A stretch of DNA of 64,000 nucleotides from Hyphomonas sp. GTDB taxonomy: Bacteria; Pseudomonadota; Alphaproteobacteria; Caulobacterales; Hyphomonadaceae. Below, piece after piece: positions 50,678-59,765 of this stretch. The position numbers and the translations under genes are program-made. The notes under the pieces are model-generated. The model was given only the letters and a program-made list of their open reading frames with translations. It ran no database searches and was not told the origin of the DNA. The stretch lies in contig PACZ01000044.1 in NCBI GenBank assembly GCA_002700305.1, positions 1 through 64,000 on the forward strand. Reading direction: 5' to 3'. How positions within the stretch are numbered: the stretch's first letter is position 1; the number at the start of each line of letters is the position of its first letter.

Positions 50678-51928
50678 ATGGCTGAGGCCTTCATCATTGA
50701 CGCCTGCCGCACACCGCGCGGTATCGGCAAAGTCGGCAAGGGGTCGCTTGCCCATTTGCACCCGCAGCACCTGGCCGCCACCGTGCTGGGCCAGATCGCC
50801 GAGCGCAACAAGCTCGACACGGCAACAGTCGACGATGTGATCTGGGGCACATCCAGCCAGCGCGGCGCCCAGGGCGCAGACATGGGCCGTATGGCGGCCC
50901 TCGATGCCGGCTATGACGTGAAAGCCTCCGGTGTCACGCTCGACCGTTTCTGCGGCTCCGGCATCACCACCGTAGCCCTGGCCACAGCTCAGATCATGTC
51001 GGGCATGGAAGACTGTATCGTGGCCGGCGGCTGTGAGATGATGAGCTACACGGCAGCCACCGCCGATCCGAAAAACCCGCCGATGATGGACGCCGGCAAC
51101 CTGCACCTGCGCGAAATGCACCCGCAGTCGCAGCAGGGCTGCTGCGCCGACGCCATCGCCACGCTGGAAGGCATCACCCGTGAAGCCGTCGACCAGCTGG
51201 CCGTGGTCAGCCAGGAGCGCGCCGACCGCGCCCTGAAGGAAGGCCGCTTCGACAAGTCGGTCGTGCCCGTCTACAACCGCGACGGTTCGCTTGCTCTCGC
51301 GAAGGACGAGTTCCCGCGCCCGGGCACGTCCATGGAAAGCCTCGCTGGCCTGAAGACGGTCTTCAACATGTTCTGGGACATCCCGGTCGACGACAACGGC
51401 CTGACCTATGGCAACATGATCGAGAAGAAGTACCCGCAGCTGAAAGGCAAGATCCAACACGTCCACCATGCCGGCAACTCGTCCGGCGTTGTCGACGGCT
51501 CGGGCGCCATCCTGGTGACCTCCGAAGACTATATGAAAAAGCACGGCCTGAAGCCGCGCGCCCGTGTCGTCGCCACGGCAAACATGGGCGACTGCCCGAC
51601 GCTGATGCTGAACGCACCGGTCCCGGCCGCTCGCAAAGTGCTCGCCAAGGCGGGTCTGACCGCCGGCGACATCGACGTCTATGAAATCAACGAAGCCTTC
51701 TCGGTCGTCGCCGAGAAATTCATCCGCGACCTCGATCTCGACCGTGAAAAGGTCAACATCAATGGCGGCGCCATGGCCCTCGGCCACCCGATCGGCGCCA
51801 CCGGCTCCATCCTGATCGGCACGGCGCTGGACGAACTTGAGCGTTCCGGCGGCCGCTATGGCCTGGTCACCATGTGCGCCGCTGGCGGCATGGCCCCGGC
51901 CATCATCATCGAGCGTATCGACGCCTGA
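50678..51928 (+). CDS. Acetyl-CoA C-acyltransferase (thiolase)
   Basis: A 416-residue thiolase. The nucleophilic cysteine lies in [15 protein letters not shown] (about residue 93), the second site is YEINEAFSV, the [15 protein letters not shown] loop carries the catalytic His, and the final Cys is in [12 protein letters not shown]. It cleaves 3-ketoacyl-CoA or condenses acetyl-CoA; which chain length cannot be decided from sequence. No beta-oxidation partner is adjacent. A terminator follows. Confidence 0.95.
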   Translation: MAEAFIIDACRTPRGIGKVGKGSLAHLHPQHLAATVLGQIAERNKLDTATVDDVIWGTSSQRGAQGADMGRMAALDAGYDVKASGVTLDRFCGSGITTVALATAQIMSGMEDCIVAGGCEMMSYTAATADPKNPPMMDAGNLHLREMHPQSQQGCCADAIATLEGITREAVDQLAVVSQERADRALKEGRFDKSVVPVYNRDGSLALAKDEFPRPGTSMESLAGLKTVFNMFWDIPVDDNGLTYGNMIEKKYPQLKGKIQHVHHAGNSSGVVDGSGAILVTSEDYMKKHGLKPRARVVATANMGDCPTLMLNAPVPAARKVLAKAGLTAGDIDVYEINEAFSVVAEKFIRDLDLDREKVNINGGAMALGHPIGATGSILIGTALDELERSGGRYGLVTMCAAGGMAPAIIIERIDA

Positions 51929-51968
51929 TCGCCAGCCAGACACCCTGCCTGAGGCAGGCAAAGACAAG

Positions 51969-51999
51969 CGCCCGGTCCCGATAACGGACCGGGCGTTTT
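51969..51999 (+). terminator. Intrinsic terminator after the thiolase gene
   Basis: CGCCCGGTCC (51969-51978) and GGACCGGGCG (51986-51995) form a 10-base stem with a CGATAAC loop, followed by TTTT. Confidence 0.9.
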
Positions 52000-52038
52000 C
52001 CGTTCTGGTTGCGCAAAAACCACAAATGCAAATGCGTG

Positions 52039-52080
52039 TGAGAATTATTTGCATTTCTACTTGCGATTCATTCTCATTTT
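52039..52080. promoter_or_regulatory. Fur-type iron box region
   Basis: Two AT-rich segments, TGAGAATTATTTGCA (52039-52053) and TTGCGATTCATTCTCATTTT (52061-52080), resemble alphaproteobacterial and gammaproteobacterial Fur boxes (GCAAATGAGAATnATTCGCA-like). They lie 50 to 91 bases before the siderophore receptor start, consistent with Fur or Irr control. Not proven; based on resemblance and context. Confidence 0.65.
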
Positions 52081-52129
52081 CATTAGGCCGTCTCCTCAGA
52101 CCGCAAAAGCGGTTCTCAGGGAGAGATAT

Positions 52130-54349
52130 ATGAGAAAAGCCATTCGCAAGCCGCGGAGCCTCCGCGCCCAGGTCGGCATGTATGCGGCGGTTGCCGTCGC
52201 CGCCACCACCCCCGCGTTCGCAGACGAGTCCGACGAGCCGGAACTTCGTAACGAGACAATCACCGTGACCGACGTCACGGCTGACACCAACCCATATGGC
52301 GACCCGGATGCGCCCTATCGCGCCATCCGCTCTGCCAGCGGTCTCTTCACCGAAGACCTGCTGGATACGCCGAAAACTATCACCGTCATCACCGACGAAA
52401 CGCTGCACGACCTCGGCGCCAAATCCTTCCGCGACCTGTTCCGCGCCCAGCCCGGCATCACGCTGGGCACCGGCGAGGGCGGCAATGCCTTTGGCGACCG
52501 GATCTTCATCCGCGGCTTCGATGCCCGGAACGACGTCTATGTCGACGGCATCCGCGATCCGGGCGTCGGCTCGCGCGAGACCTTTGCCGTCCAGCAGATC
52601 GAAGTGCTGAAAGGCCCGTCCTCGGCCTTTGGCGGCCGCGGCACGACCGGCGGCGCCGTCAGCCTCGTCTCCAAGAAGCCGGGTGAGGGCAATTGGGGCG
52701 ACGTGGAATTCACCCTCGGTTCCGATGCGACCCGCCGGGCCACCCTCGACGTGAACCATGAGGTCACCGACACATTCACCGTGCGCCTGAACGCCATGAC
52801 GCATGATTCCGAAGTCGCCGGCCGGGACAATGTGTTCAGTGACCGCTGGGGCCTCGCCGCAGCGGCCGAGTGGACGCCAACCGATGCGCTGACGCTGGGC
52901 TTCGACTACTACCATCTTTCCACCGACTATATGCCCGACTGGGGCCATCCCTACGACATCGACAACAATCGCCCGTTCGCGGTGAACCGGGACAATTTCT
53001 ACGGCGTCCTGTCCCGTGACTTCGGTGAGACCTTTGCCGACGTCTACACCGCCAACGCAAACTGGGTGATCTCCGACACCGTCGAATTCGATTCCATCCT
53101 GCGCTACGGCCAGAGCAAGAATGCCTACACGGCCTCGGCCCCGGAACGCCCGGACCCAGTCGCCCGGACGGTCAGCGCAAATGGCAAGCGCCGCGATGCG
53201 GTCACCGACTACTGGACGAACCAGAGCCGCTTCACCTTCCGCTTCGACACAGGTACGATCGGCCACACGCTGGTCACCGGCATCGAACTGTCGCGGGAGG
53301 AAACGCTGAATCGCCAGCGTGTCTTCACCGAGTGCGCCGAACTGCCCTGCACCGGCGCGACCTCCAACCCGCTGCTGAACCTCGACCGCCCGGACAATTC
53401 CATTCCGTGGGGTAACGATACCGAAGTGACCGGCCGGCCGGTCATCAAGACGGAAACGGCGGCGCTCTATGCCCTCGACACGCTGAATTTCAGCCCGCAA
53501 TGGGAAGCCTTCATCGGTGTCCGCGCCGATTCCTACTCCGCCGATGTCACTGGCCTGATCAATCGAGACGGAACGCCGGCTGCAGACCGCAGCTCCGACA
53601 GCGACTTCTTCAACTGGCATGCCGGCCTCGTCTACAAGCCGGTGGAGAATGCCTCCATCTATGCGAGCTATTCCTCCGCCTCGAACCCGCCCTGCGAACA
53701 GCTCGACGCCTTCGCGCTGGACTATGGCGGCTGTGACGACCGGATCACGACGATGGACCCGATCGACAACAATTCCTTCGAGCTCGGCGCCAAGTACAAT
53801 CTCGGCGGCCATCTCGACCTGACCGCGGCGGTGTTCCAGATCACCCGCGACGGCGTGCCGATCTCGCTTGGCCGGGGCACGACAACACTCGGCGTTCAGG
53901 AACAGGAAGTCACCGGTGTGGAGTTCGGCATTGCCGGCAACATCACCGAGAACTGGAGCCTGTTCGGCGGCCTCACCCTGTTCGAGACCGAAGTCACTGA
54001 CAGCACGATCCAGGACCAGATCGGCGAGATGTTCCCGAACGTCTCGGAAGAGAGCTTCACGCTGACCTCCCGCTATCAGATCACCGACCGCCTGCACCTT
54101 GGCGGCACGGCCGGGTACAACAGCGAGAAGTTCGGCGGCACGGTCGCGGCCAGCTCCACCTTTGTGCCGGACTATTGGCGCTTCGATGTCTTCGGCGGCT
54201 ACCAGCTGACCGACAATATGGAAGTGACCTTCAACGTGCTGAACGCGACCGACGAGCTCTATTATGACGCGCTCTACCGGTCCGGCACGCCGTTCTCCTA
54301 TGTTGCGCCGGGCCGCTCGGCCCTTGTGACACTGGACATCGACTTCTGA
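52130..54349 (+). CDS. TonB-dependent siderophore receptor (Fiu-like)
   Basis: A 739-residue outer-membrane receptor. It has a signal peptide, a TonB-box-like ETITVTDV, a plug domain with TPKTITVITDETLHDLGAKS and RDLFRAQPGITLGTGEG then IFIRGFDARNDVYVDG, and a 22-strand barrel ending in RSALVTLDIDF. The family takes up ferric siderophores, here possibly catecholates, given the PiuC gene downstream. ATG 52130 has AGGGAGAG upstream; the frame to 52049 only covers the Fur region. Confidence 0.92.
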   Translation: MRKAIRKPRSLRAQVGMYAAVAVAATTPAFADESDEPELRNETITVTDVTADTNPYGDPDAPYRAIRSASGLFTEDLLDTPKTITVITDETLHDLGAKSFRDLFRAQPGITLGTGEGGNAFGDRIFIRGFDARNDVYVDGIRDPGVGSRETFAVQQIEVLKGPSSAFGGRGTTGGAVSLVSKKPGEGNWGDVEFTLGSDATRRATLDVNHEVTDTFTVRLNAMTHDSEVAGRDNVFSDRWGLAAAAEWTPTDALTLGFDYYHLSTDYMPDWGHPYDIDNNRPFAVNRDNFYGVLSRDFGETFADVYTANANWVISDTVEFDSILRYGQSKNAYTASAPERPDPVARTVSANGKRRDAVTDYWTNQSRFTFRFDTGTIGHTLVTGIELSREETLNRQRVFTECAELPCTGATSNPLLNLDRPDNSIPWGNDTEVTGRPVIKTETAALYALDTLNFSPQWEAFIGVRADSYSADVTGLINRDGTPAADRSSDSDFFNWHAGLVYKPVENASIYASYSSASNPPCEQLDAFALDYGGCDDRITTMDPIDNNSFELGAKYNLGGHLDLTAAVFQITRDGVPISLGRGTTTLGVQEQEVTGVEFGIAGNITENWSLFGGLTLFETEVTDSTIQDQIGEMFPNVSEESFTLTSRYQITDRLHLGGTAGYNSEKFGGTVAASSTFVPDYWRFDVFGGYQLTDNMEVTFNVLNATDELYYDALYRSGTPFSYVAPGRSALVTLDIDF

Positions 54350-54363
54350 TCATCCGAAAGAGG

Positions 54364-54385
54364 GGCGGCCCTTCGCGGGGCCGCC
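54364..54385 (+). terminator. Stem-loop between the siderophore receptor and piuC
   Basis: GGCGGCCC (54364-54371) and GGGCCGCC (54378-54385) pair around a TTCGCG loop, 15 to 36 bases after the receptor stop. It lacks a clear T-run, so it may reduce rather than stop readthrough into the dioxygenase gene. Confidence 0.6.
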
Positions 54386-54410
54386 TTCATCCTGTTTGTA
54401 GAGCCCGCCC

Positions 54411-55097
54411 ATGCTGATCTGTATCCCGCAAGTCCTGACCAAAGCGCAGGTGAAAGACATCCGCCAGCTGATCGATGCGGCGGAGTGGGTGGACGGCCGC
54501 GTCACGGCGGGCGTCCAGTCGGCCGAGGCAAAGCGCAACACGCAGCTACCGGAAGACAGCGAGGCGGCTCGCAAGGCGCAGCAGCTGGTGAGCATCGCCA
54601 TCGGCAACAATCCCGTCTTCCTGGCGGCGGCGCTGCCGCAGAAAGTGTTTCCGCCCCTGTTCAACCGCTATGTCGTCGGCGACAGTTTCGGTGCCCATGT
54701 CGACAATGCGATCCGCTCGGTCAAGAACTCGCCGGAACGCATCCGGACCGATCTGTCCTGCACGCTGTTCCTGACCGAACCGGAAGATTATGACGGCGGC
54801 GAACTGGTGATCGAAACCCTGTTCGGCGCGCAGGAAGTGAAACTGGAAGCAGGCGACCTCGTCCTTTATCCCGCCTCCAGCCTGCATTCCGTCAGCGAAA
54901 TTACGCGGGGCGCGCGGATCTCATCCTTTTTCTGGCTGCAGAGCATGGTGCGTGACGATGGCGAACGCACCCTGTTGTTCGATCTCGACCAGTCGATCCA
55001 GGCGCTGGTGGCGGAGCGAGGCCACAAGGACCCGGAAGTCATCCGCCTGACGGGCATATATCACAACCTCATCCGCCGCTGGGCCGAAGGCGCCTAG
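54411..55097 (+). CDS. PiuC-type Fe(II)/2-oxoglutarate dioxygenase (PKHD-type)
   Basis: A 228-residue dioxygenase. The iron site is H-x-D in [14 protein letters not shown] and the distal His in [17 protein letters not shown], which also carries the oxoglutarate Arg (R in TRGAR). It is the standard downstream partner of Fiu-like siderophore receptors and helps release iron from siderophores or modify them. The gap to the receptor stop is 61 bases with a stem-loop. Confidence 0.93.
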   Translation: MLICIPQVLTKAQVKDIRQLIDAAEWVDGRVTAGVQSAEAKRNTQLPEDSEAARKAQQLVSIAIGNNPVFLAAALPQKVFPPLFNRYVVGDSFGAHVDNAIRSVKNSPERIRTDLSCTLFLTEPEDYDGGELVIETLFGAQEVKLEAGDLVLYPASSLHSVSEITRGARISSFFWLQSMVRDDGERTLLFDLDQSIQALVAERGHKDPEVIRLTGIYHNLIRRWAEGA

Positions 55098-55171
55098 GCA
55101 CCGCCCAGCACGTGCGGCCGGAATGGCAGTCGCCATCCGGTGCATAAGGCTGAATTCGGAGTTTGGTCAGG

Positions 55172-55552
55172 CTAGGGCGGACCGCGGACGTGCACAGCCG
55201 GAGCAGTCCGGACTATGCCATGATTATAGGTGACCATACCGGACTTTGCCGGATCATGACGGACTTCGCCGGACATAGCGCGCACGCGGCCGCAAACCGA
55301 GACAGGCACATCGCTGCCAAGGTCAGGACGCTCCCATGCCGCGACGCGCGGGGCTTCATATGTATAGAGATCATCGGGTGGCGGGGCATCGGCCAGGCAG
55401 ACGAGCCGGATATTGCCAAAGCAATCGACCGCCATCAGCGCTTCGCGCCCGGTGTGCGCATGCCAGCGGGCGACGCGCACCAGGTTCCACACCAGCCATG
55501 GCCAGAAGAGCGGCCAGACATGGTTGAAGTAGCGTTGAAGGTCAGGATGCAT
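55172..55552 (-). CDS. Hypothetical protein
   Basis: A 126-residue protein with tryptophan- and histidine-rich N-terminus (HVWPLFWPWLVWNLVRVARW), possibly membrane-associated, then WHAHTGREALMAVDCFGNIR. I do not recognise the family. Codon pattern and the stretch DDLYTYEAPRVAAWERPDLG look protein-like rather than accidental. The 3' half overlaps a short repetitive stretch (GGACTTTGCCGGA/GGACTTCGCCGGA repeats) that may shape the C-terminus. Confidence 0.5.
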   Translation of the reverse strand: MHPDLQRYFNHVWPLFWPWLVWNLVRVARWHAHTGREALMAVDCFGNIRLVCLADAPPPDDLYTYEAPRVAAWERPDLGSDVPVSVCGRVRAMSGEVRHDPAKSGMVTYNHGIVRTAPAVHVRGPP

Positions 55553-55607
55553 GGCCTTTAAAATGGGGCCGCGCGCTATCAGACGAATTCAGATCATCTC
55601 CACGGTG

Positions 55608-55705
55608 TCATCCCGGAAACCGCGAGGCGTTTCTCCGGGACTCAGTCCTGCAACCGCCACGCCGCAACTGGATCCCGGACAAGTCCTGCGGGCTTTCCAG
55701 GATGA
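55608..55705. repeat. Palindromic intergenic repeat, copy 2
   Basis: A 98-base element related to 28828-28925, with outer arms TCATCCCGGAA (55608-55618) and TTCCAGGATGA (55695-55705) and inner arms TCCGGGACTCAG (55634-55645) and CTGGATCCCGGA (55668-55679). The outer and inner arms here carry mismatches, so this copy is older or degraded. Same length and layout as copy 1. Confidence 0.85.
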
Positions 55706-55799
55706 CATGTCGAGGGTGGGGGACAGCGGGCGATCTTTCCCCGGCCGTCTTCCCCCTTTCCGTCTTCCCGCGTAAGGTTTGCGCCTCGGGAGGATCATC

Positions 55800-56729
55800 A
55801 TGAAACACGCATCATTTTTCGCCGCGCTGACGGGCGCCGCCCTGCTCGCCGCCTGTACCACAGCGCCGGATGAAACGCCGCTCGCCGCGCCGATGGCGCC
55901 AGAAGTGGAAGCGGAGGCGGAAACTGCCGCGCCGGCCTATGACGAAGCCTTCCCGCCCGCGATTGAGGAAATTTCCTTCGACAGCCATGGCGACCGGCTG
56001 AATGGCCTCGTCTATGTGGCCGAAGGCGAAGGCCCGCACCCGGCCGTGGTGCTGCTGCACGGTTTTCCGGGAAATGAGAAAAATCTCGACCTCGCGCAGG
56101 ACATGCGCGCAGCCGGATGGAACGTGCTGTTCTTTCACTATCGCGGCGCCTGGGGCAGCGAGGGCGACTATACCCTGACCCATGTGATCGAGGATGTGGC
56201 CAGCGCGGCGGACTTCCTGCGCACCCATGCGGACCAGTACCGGACCAATCCGGATCATATCGTGCTTGTGGGGCACTCCATGGGCGGTTTCGCCTCGCTT
56301 CAGGCCGCCGCGCGCGATGACGCGATCCGCTGCGCCGCCGGCATCGCCCCGGCAAATGTCGGCGCGATGGCCGAGTTCTTCGAAGCGGACCCGCAGGCGA
56401 AAGCCGGCTTCATGGCCTATAGCGACAGCCTGCAGATGCTGCATGGCCTGACCGGCGAGAAGATCATGGCCGAGATCGAGGCCAACAAGGATTCGTTCGC
56501 TCTGCAGGGCCTCGCGCCGGACCTGGAAGGCAAGCGCATCCTCATCGTCGGCGGCGACAAGGACACCTCCGTTCCGGCCGATGCCATTATCCTGCCGCTG
56601 ATCGCCGCCTATGAGGCAGACCCGGCCATCGACACGACGGGGGTCGTTCTCTCCGGCGACCACTCTTTCTCATGGTCGCGCGAAGAGCTGATCAGCACCG
56701 TGATCGACTGGGCAGAGGCCTGCCGCTAA
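55800..56729 (+). CDS. Alpha/beta hydrolase, lipoprotein
   Basis: A 309-residue exported hydrolase. The lipobox is LLAACTTAP (Cys at about residue 19), then an acidic alanine/proline linker. The hydrolase fold has the oxyanion region VLLHGFPGNEKNLD, the nucleophile VLVGHSMGGFAS (Ser at about residue 160), acid site likely in IVGGDKDTSVPADA, and the catalytic His in LSGDHSFSWSREE. Substrate unknown. It overlaps the STAS-like gene on the other strand by four bases. Confidence 0.88.
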   Translation: MKHASFFAALTGAALLAACTTAPDETPLAAPMAPEVEAEAETAAPAYDEAFPPAIEEISFDSHGDRLNGLVYVAEGEGPHPAVVLLHGFPGNEKNLDLAQDMRAAGWNVLFFHYRGAWGSEGDYTLTHVIEDVASAADFLRTHADQYRTNPDHIVLVGHSMGGFASLQAAARDDAIRCAAGIAPANVGAMAEFFEADPQAKAGFMAYSDSLQMLHGLTGEKIMAEIEANKDSFALQGLAPDLEGKRILIVGGDKDTSVPADAIILPLIAAYEADPAIDTTGVVLSGDHSFSWSREELISTVIDWAEACR

Positions 56730-57088
56730 GCGGCCGTCCACGCCATCGCTTCATCCTGTGAGGCCAGCGGGAACACCCGCATCTTGCCCGGAATGAGCGG
56801 CGCGAAGAAACGCATCGAATTGGCCAACCAGCCAATATCGGTGACCATGGCGATACGCTCGAACGCGGTGTAGTGCGCCGTGCCGAAGACCGCATCGTCC
56901 AGCATGGCGTGGGCGGTGTAGGTTTCGAATTCGGGGCCAAACCGGATCAGGATGCGTGCCTTGCCATGTTCCTTGATGGCCGCATCGACGGCGGGAACGA
57001 GGATTGTCTTGTAATCGGAATCGGTGATCTCACCCTCGGCTTCGAAGGCGACGATCCCGGGCGGGGCGGAAGGGATGCGCTTGAACAT
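56726..57088 (-). CDS. SpoIIAA-like STAS/SEC14 family protein
   Basis: A 120-residue protein of the SpoIIAA-like STAS/SEC14 type (PF11964). It has a compact alpha-beta fold with VAFEAEGEITDSDYKTILVP near the start, ARILIRFGPEFETYTAHAM in the middle and MRVFPLASQDEAMAW at the C-terminus. These small proteins are often linked to membrane or lipid functions. The gene ends head-to-head with the hydrolase gene, overlapping it by four bases. Confidence 0.8.
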   Translation of the reverse strand: MFKRIPSAPPGIVAFEAEGEITDSDYKTILVPAVDAAIKEHGKARILIRFGPEFETYTAHAMLDDAVFGTAHYTAFERIAMVTDIGWLANSMRFFAPLIPGKMRVFPLASQDEAMAWTAA

Positions 57089-57160
57089 GGTCTTCAGATG
57101 GGCATGCCCTGCCCGTCAGGCAAATGAACTCGCGGCCATGTAAGACTGGTTTGGGAAAGC

Positions 57161-58318
57161 CTAGTTCGGGCGGTCTTCTTCGTGGTCGCCGTTCCAGAAG
57201 CGTTTGATGCGGCCGAGAAAGCCTTCGCTTTCCGGGTGGCAGTCGGCGCCGGAACAGTCGCAGAATTCGCGCAGGATGTCTTTCTGGCGGGCCGTCAGGT
57301 TGCGCGGGGTTTCCACGAACATCTCGACAAACAGGTCACCGGTATGGCCGGACTGGCGGACCGACGGCATGCCCTTGCCGCGCAGGCGCAGCTTGCGGCC
57401 GGTCTGGGCGCCTTCCGGCACCACGACGCGGGCGCGGCCGCCATCGATGGTCGGGATCTCGATCTCGCCGCCCAGCGCAGCCGTCACCATCGGCACCGGC
57501 GCGCGGCAGTAGAGGTTCGGCCCGTCGCGTTCGAAAATGTCATGCTCGACGACATCGACGAAGATGTAGAGGTCGCCCTTGCCGCCGCCATTGGCCCCTG
57601 CTTCGCCTTCGCCCGCGAGGCGGATGCGCATGCCGCTTTCGACGCCGGCCGGGATCTTTACGTTCAGCTTGCGCTCTTCGCGCACCTGGCCGGCCCCGCC
57701 GCAATCCTTGCACGGCTTCTTGATGGTCTTGCCCTTGCCGCCACAGCGCGGGCAGGTGCGTTCCATCGTGAAGAAGCCCTGCTGGGCGCGCACGCGGCCT
57801 GCGCCGCCGCACGTGTCGCAGGTTTCAGGCGTGGTGCCAGGTGCCGCGCCAGACCCTTCGCAGGTCGTGCAGTCGACGGCCTGGGGCACGTGAATGGTTT
57901 CGTCCTTGCCGGCGAACGCCTCGGCAAGAGTGATTTCGAGATCGTAGCGCAGGTCTGCGCCGCGCTGGGGGCCGCCGCGGCGACGGCCGCCGCCGAACCC
58001 GCCTGCGCCGAACACCTGGCTGAACAGGTCCTGGAAAATGTCTTCGGGGTGAACGCCGGCGCCGAACGGATTGCCGCCACCGCCCATGCCGTTCTCGAAG
58101 GCGCCATGGCCGAACTGGTCATAGGCGGCGCGCTTCTGCGCATCGGAAAGCACGGCATAGGCCTCGCCGACTTCCTTGAACTTGTCTTCGGCTTCCTTGT
58201 CGCCCGGATTCTGGTCCGGGTGGTATTTCATGGCCAGCTTGCGGTAGGCGGATTTCAGCGCCTTCTCATCGACATCGCGTGAGACGCCAAGAACCTCGTA
58301 ATAATCGCGCTTGCTCAT
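57161..58318 (-). CDS. dnaJ: Chaperone DnaJ (class A)
   Basis: A 385-residue DnaK co-chaperone. It has the J-domain with HPD in MKYHPDQNPGD, a Gly/Phe-rich linker, a zinc-finger domain with four CxxCxGxG repeats (CTTCEGSG, CDTCGGAG, CPRCGGKG, CKDCGGAG, about residues 145 to 210) and two C-terminal beta domains. It recruits unfolded proteins to DnaK. dnaK is not in the window. It is the second J-protein here, the class B one being at 23080-23994. Confidence 0.97.
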   Translation of the reverse strand: MSKRDYYEVLGVSRDVDEKALKSAYRKLAMKYHPDQNPGDKEAEDKFKEVGEAYAVLSDAQKRAAYDQFGHGAFENGMGGGGNPFGAGVHPEDIFQDLFSQVFGAGGFGGGRRRGGPQRGADLRYDLEITLAEAFAGKDETIHVPQAVDCTTCEGSGAAPGTTPETCDTCGGAGRVRAQQGFFTMERTCPRCGGKGKTIKKPCKDCGGAGQVREERKLNVKIPAGVESGMRIRLAGEGEAGANGGGKGDLYIFVDVVEHDIFERDGPNLYCRAPVPMVTAALGGEIEIPTIDGGRARVVVPEGAQTGRKLRLRGKGMPSVRQSGHTGDLFVEMFVETPRNLTARQKDILREFCDCSGADCHPESEGFLGRIKRFWNGDHEEDRPN

Positions 58319-58454
58319 GGATGAATGGCTCGCCGTTTCTCTCTAGTCCTGTGCCCTGACGCGTCATGTGGGGCGCGAATTACACACGTGCAAGGGAGGG
58401 ATGCAGGCAGTTGACGTGGGGTTCCCCGCCAAATTGCCCGACCGATTGTCTGGA

Positions 58455-59765
58455 TCAGCTGGGCCCCGGGCCGAACTGGCTGGCACCCTTCTCGATCAGT
58501 TCTGCGCCGGTCGGGCGGATCTGCATCACGGCAAGGCCGCGCTCGCTGGTGCCGTCGAGGCGGAAACGGAACAGGCCGTTGACGCCGAAGAAGCCGTCGG
58601 GATTGGTCACACCATTGTATTTGAGGTTGTCCTCACCTGCGAGGCTCACGGCAACGGCGGCTGCGTCATAGGCAACAGCGGCAAGGTCTGTCGGCGACTT
58701 GCCATAGATGCGGCGATAGGCTTCGCGGAAGGTGGTGAGGTTTTCCGGATCGGGCGCGGGATAGACGGCGCCGTCCAGTGTCGGTTCGCGCCAGACGGAT
58801 TCATCGCTCCACAGGCTGGTGCCCATCAGGGTGACATGGGTCATGTCCACGCCATTATAAGGCAGCAGCGGCGCGATGGAGAGCAGCTTCACGCCGCGCT
58901 CCGGGATCATCACGGCCACCTTGTTGCGCGGACGCGTCGCGATTTCGGATTTCAGGATGCCGGAGACGGACCGGGCCGCTTCCGTCGGGCCGGTCTCCGG
59001 CATGTAGAAGGCCGAGGTCAGCACCGTGCCGCCAACATTGAAGGCTTCCGTGCGCAGGGCCGTCTCGATCTGGCGGCCATAGGCGGTCTGCGGGCCAAGG
59101 AAGACGAAACTGTAAATGCCCTGCCCGGCGGCATACTGCACCATCCGGCGGACTTCTTCCTCTGGCGAGATGGATGCGAGATAGGCCCCGCCGCCCGCCG
59201 CGCTGCGGTCGTTCGAGAAAGCGATGACGGGGATATTCTTGTCCTGCGCGCGCTCGGTGATGGCTTTCACATTGGCGCCGAACAGCGGGCCAAGCACGAC
59301 ATTGGCCTTCTCCTGCACCGCCTCATCCATGCGGGCTTCGGTGACGGATGTCTTGCCGGCGGTGTCCTTCGGGATGATCAGGAAGTCATCCCCGGCATAC
59401 TGGAACAGGGCCAGTTCGATCCCGGCCAGCATGCTCTCGGCCTCGGCGCGGACCTGCGCGTTCGGGTGCGAGAAGGGCAGCAGCACGGCGGCGCGCTTGA
59501 TCTCGCGCCCTTCCATGAAGGCCGGTGTCAGGCCGCCATCGCCGCGCACCTGGGTCAGGTCTTCCGGCTCTCCAAGGTCGGTGACGTCGACGCCCTCTTC
59601 CGGCTGGTCGACCGGGCCGGTAATGGGCTCAACCCGTGGGGTACCGGTGCCGATCTGGACTGGCGGACGCGCCGGTGCGCTGGCACAGGCGGTGGCGAAC
59701 AGGAAACCTATGAGAAGAAAGCTTGGCGCTTTAATCGTCCTGAGCAATGGTTGCAGCAATGTCAT
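58455..59765 (-). CDS. LpoA-like penicillin-binding-protein activator (ABC substrate-binding fold)
   Basis: A 436-residue lipoprotein; the lipobox is FATACAS (Cys at about residue 29). A proline-rich linker precedes a leucine/isoleucine/valine-binding-protein type I fold, as in the C-terminal half of LpoA, which activates PBP1a for peptidoglycan synthesis. Residues like KRAAVLLPFSHPNAQVRAEA and NVVLGPLFGANVKAITERAQ are typical. It is divergent from rsmI with overlapping starts, the YraM-YraL arrangement. ATG 59765 fits; starts at 59777 and 59789 are nearby. Confidence 0.82.
   Translation of the reverse strand: MTLLQPLLRTIKAPSFLLIGFLFATACASAPARPPVQIGTGTPRVEPITGPVDQPEEGVDVTDLGEPEDLTQVRGDGGLTPAFMEGREIKRAAVLLPFSHPNAQVRAEAESMLAGIELALFQYAGDDFLIIPKDTAGKTSVTEARMDEAVQEKANVVLGPLFGANVKAITERAQDKNIPVIAFSNDRSAAGGGAYLASISPEEEVRRMVQYAAGQGIYSFVFLGPQTAYGRQIETALRTEAFNVGGTVLTSAFYMPETGPTEAARSVSGILKSEIATRPRNKVAVMIPERGVKLLSIAPLLPYNGVDMTHVTLMGTSLWSDESVWREPTLDGAVYPAPDPENLTTFREAYRRIYGKSPTDLAAVAYDAAAVAVSLAGEDNLKYNGVTNPDGFFGVNGLFRFRLDGTSERGLAVMQIRPTGAELIEKGASQFGPGPS

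Noticed and set aside
50531..54097. 1188-codon open frame on the minus strand
   Set aside because: It is the shadow of the thiolase and siderophore receptor genes in a GC-rich genome; no signal peptide, domain or ribosome binding site fits it, whereas both plus-strand genes have clear motifs.
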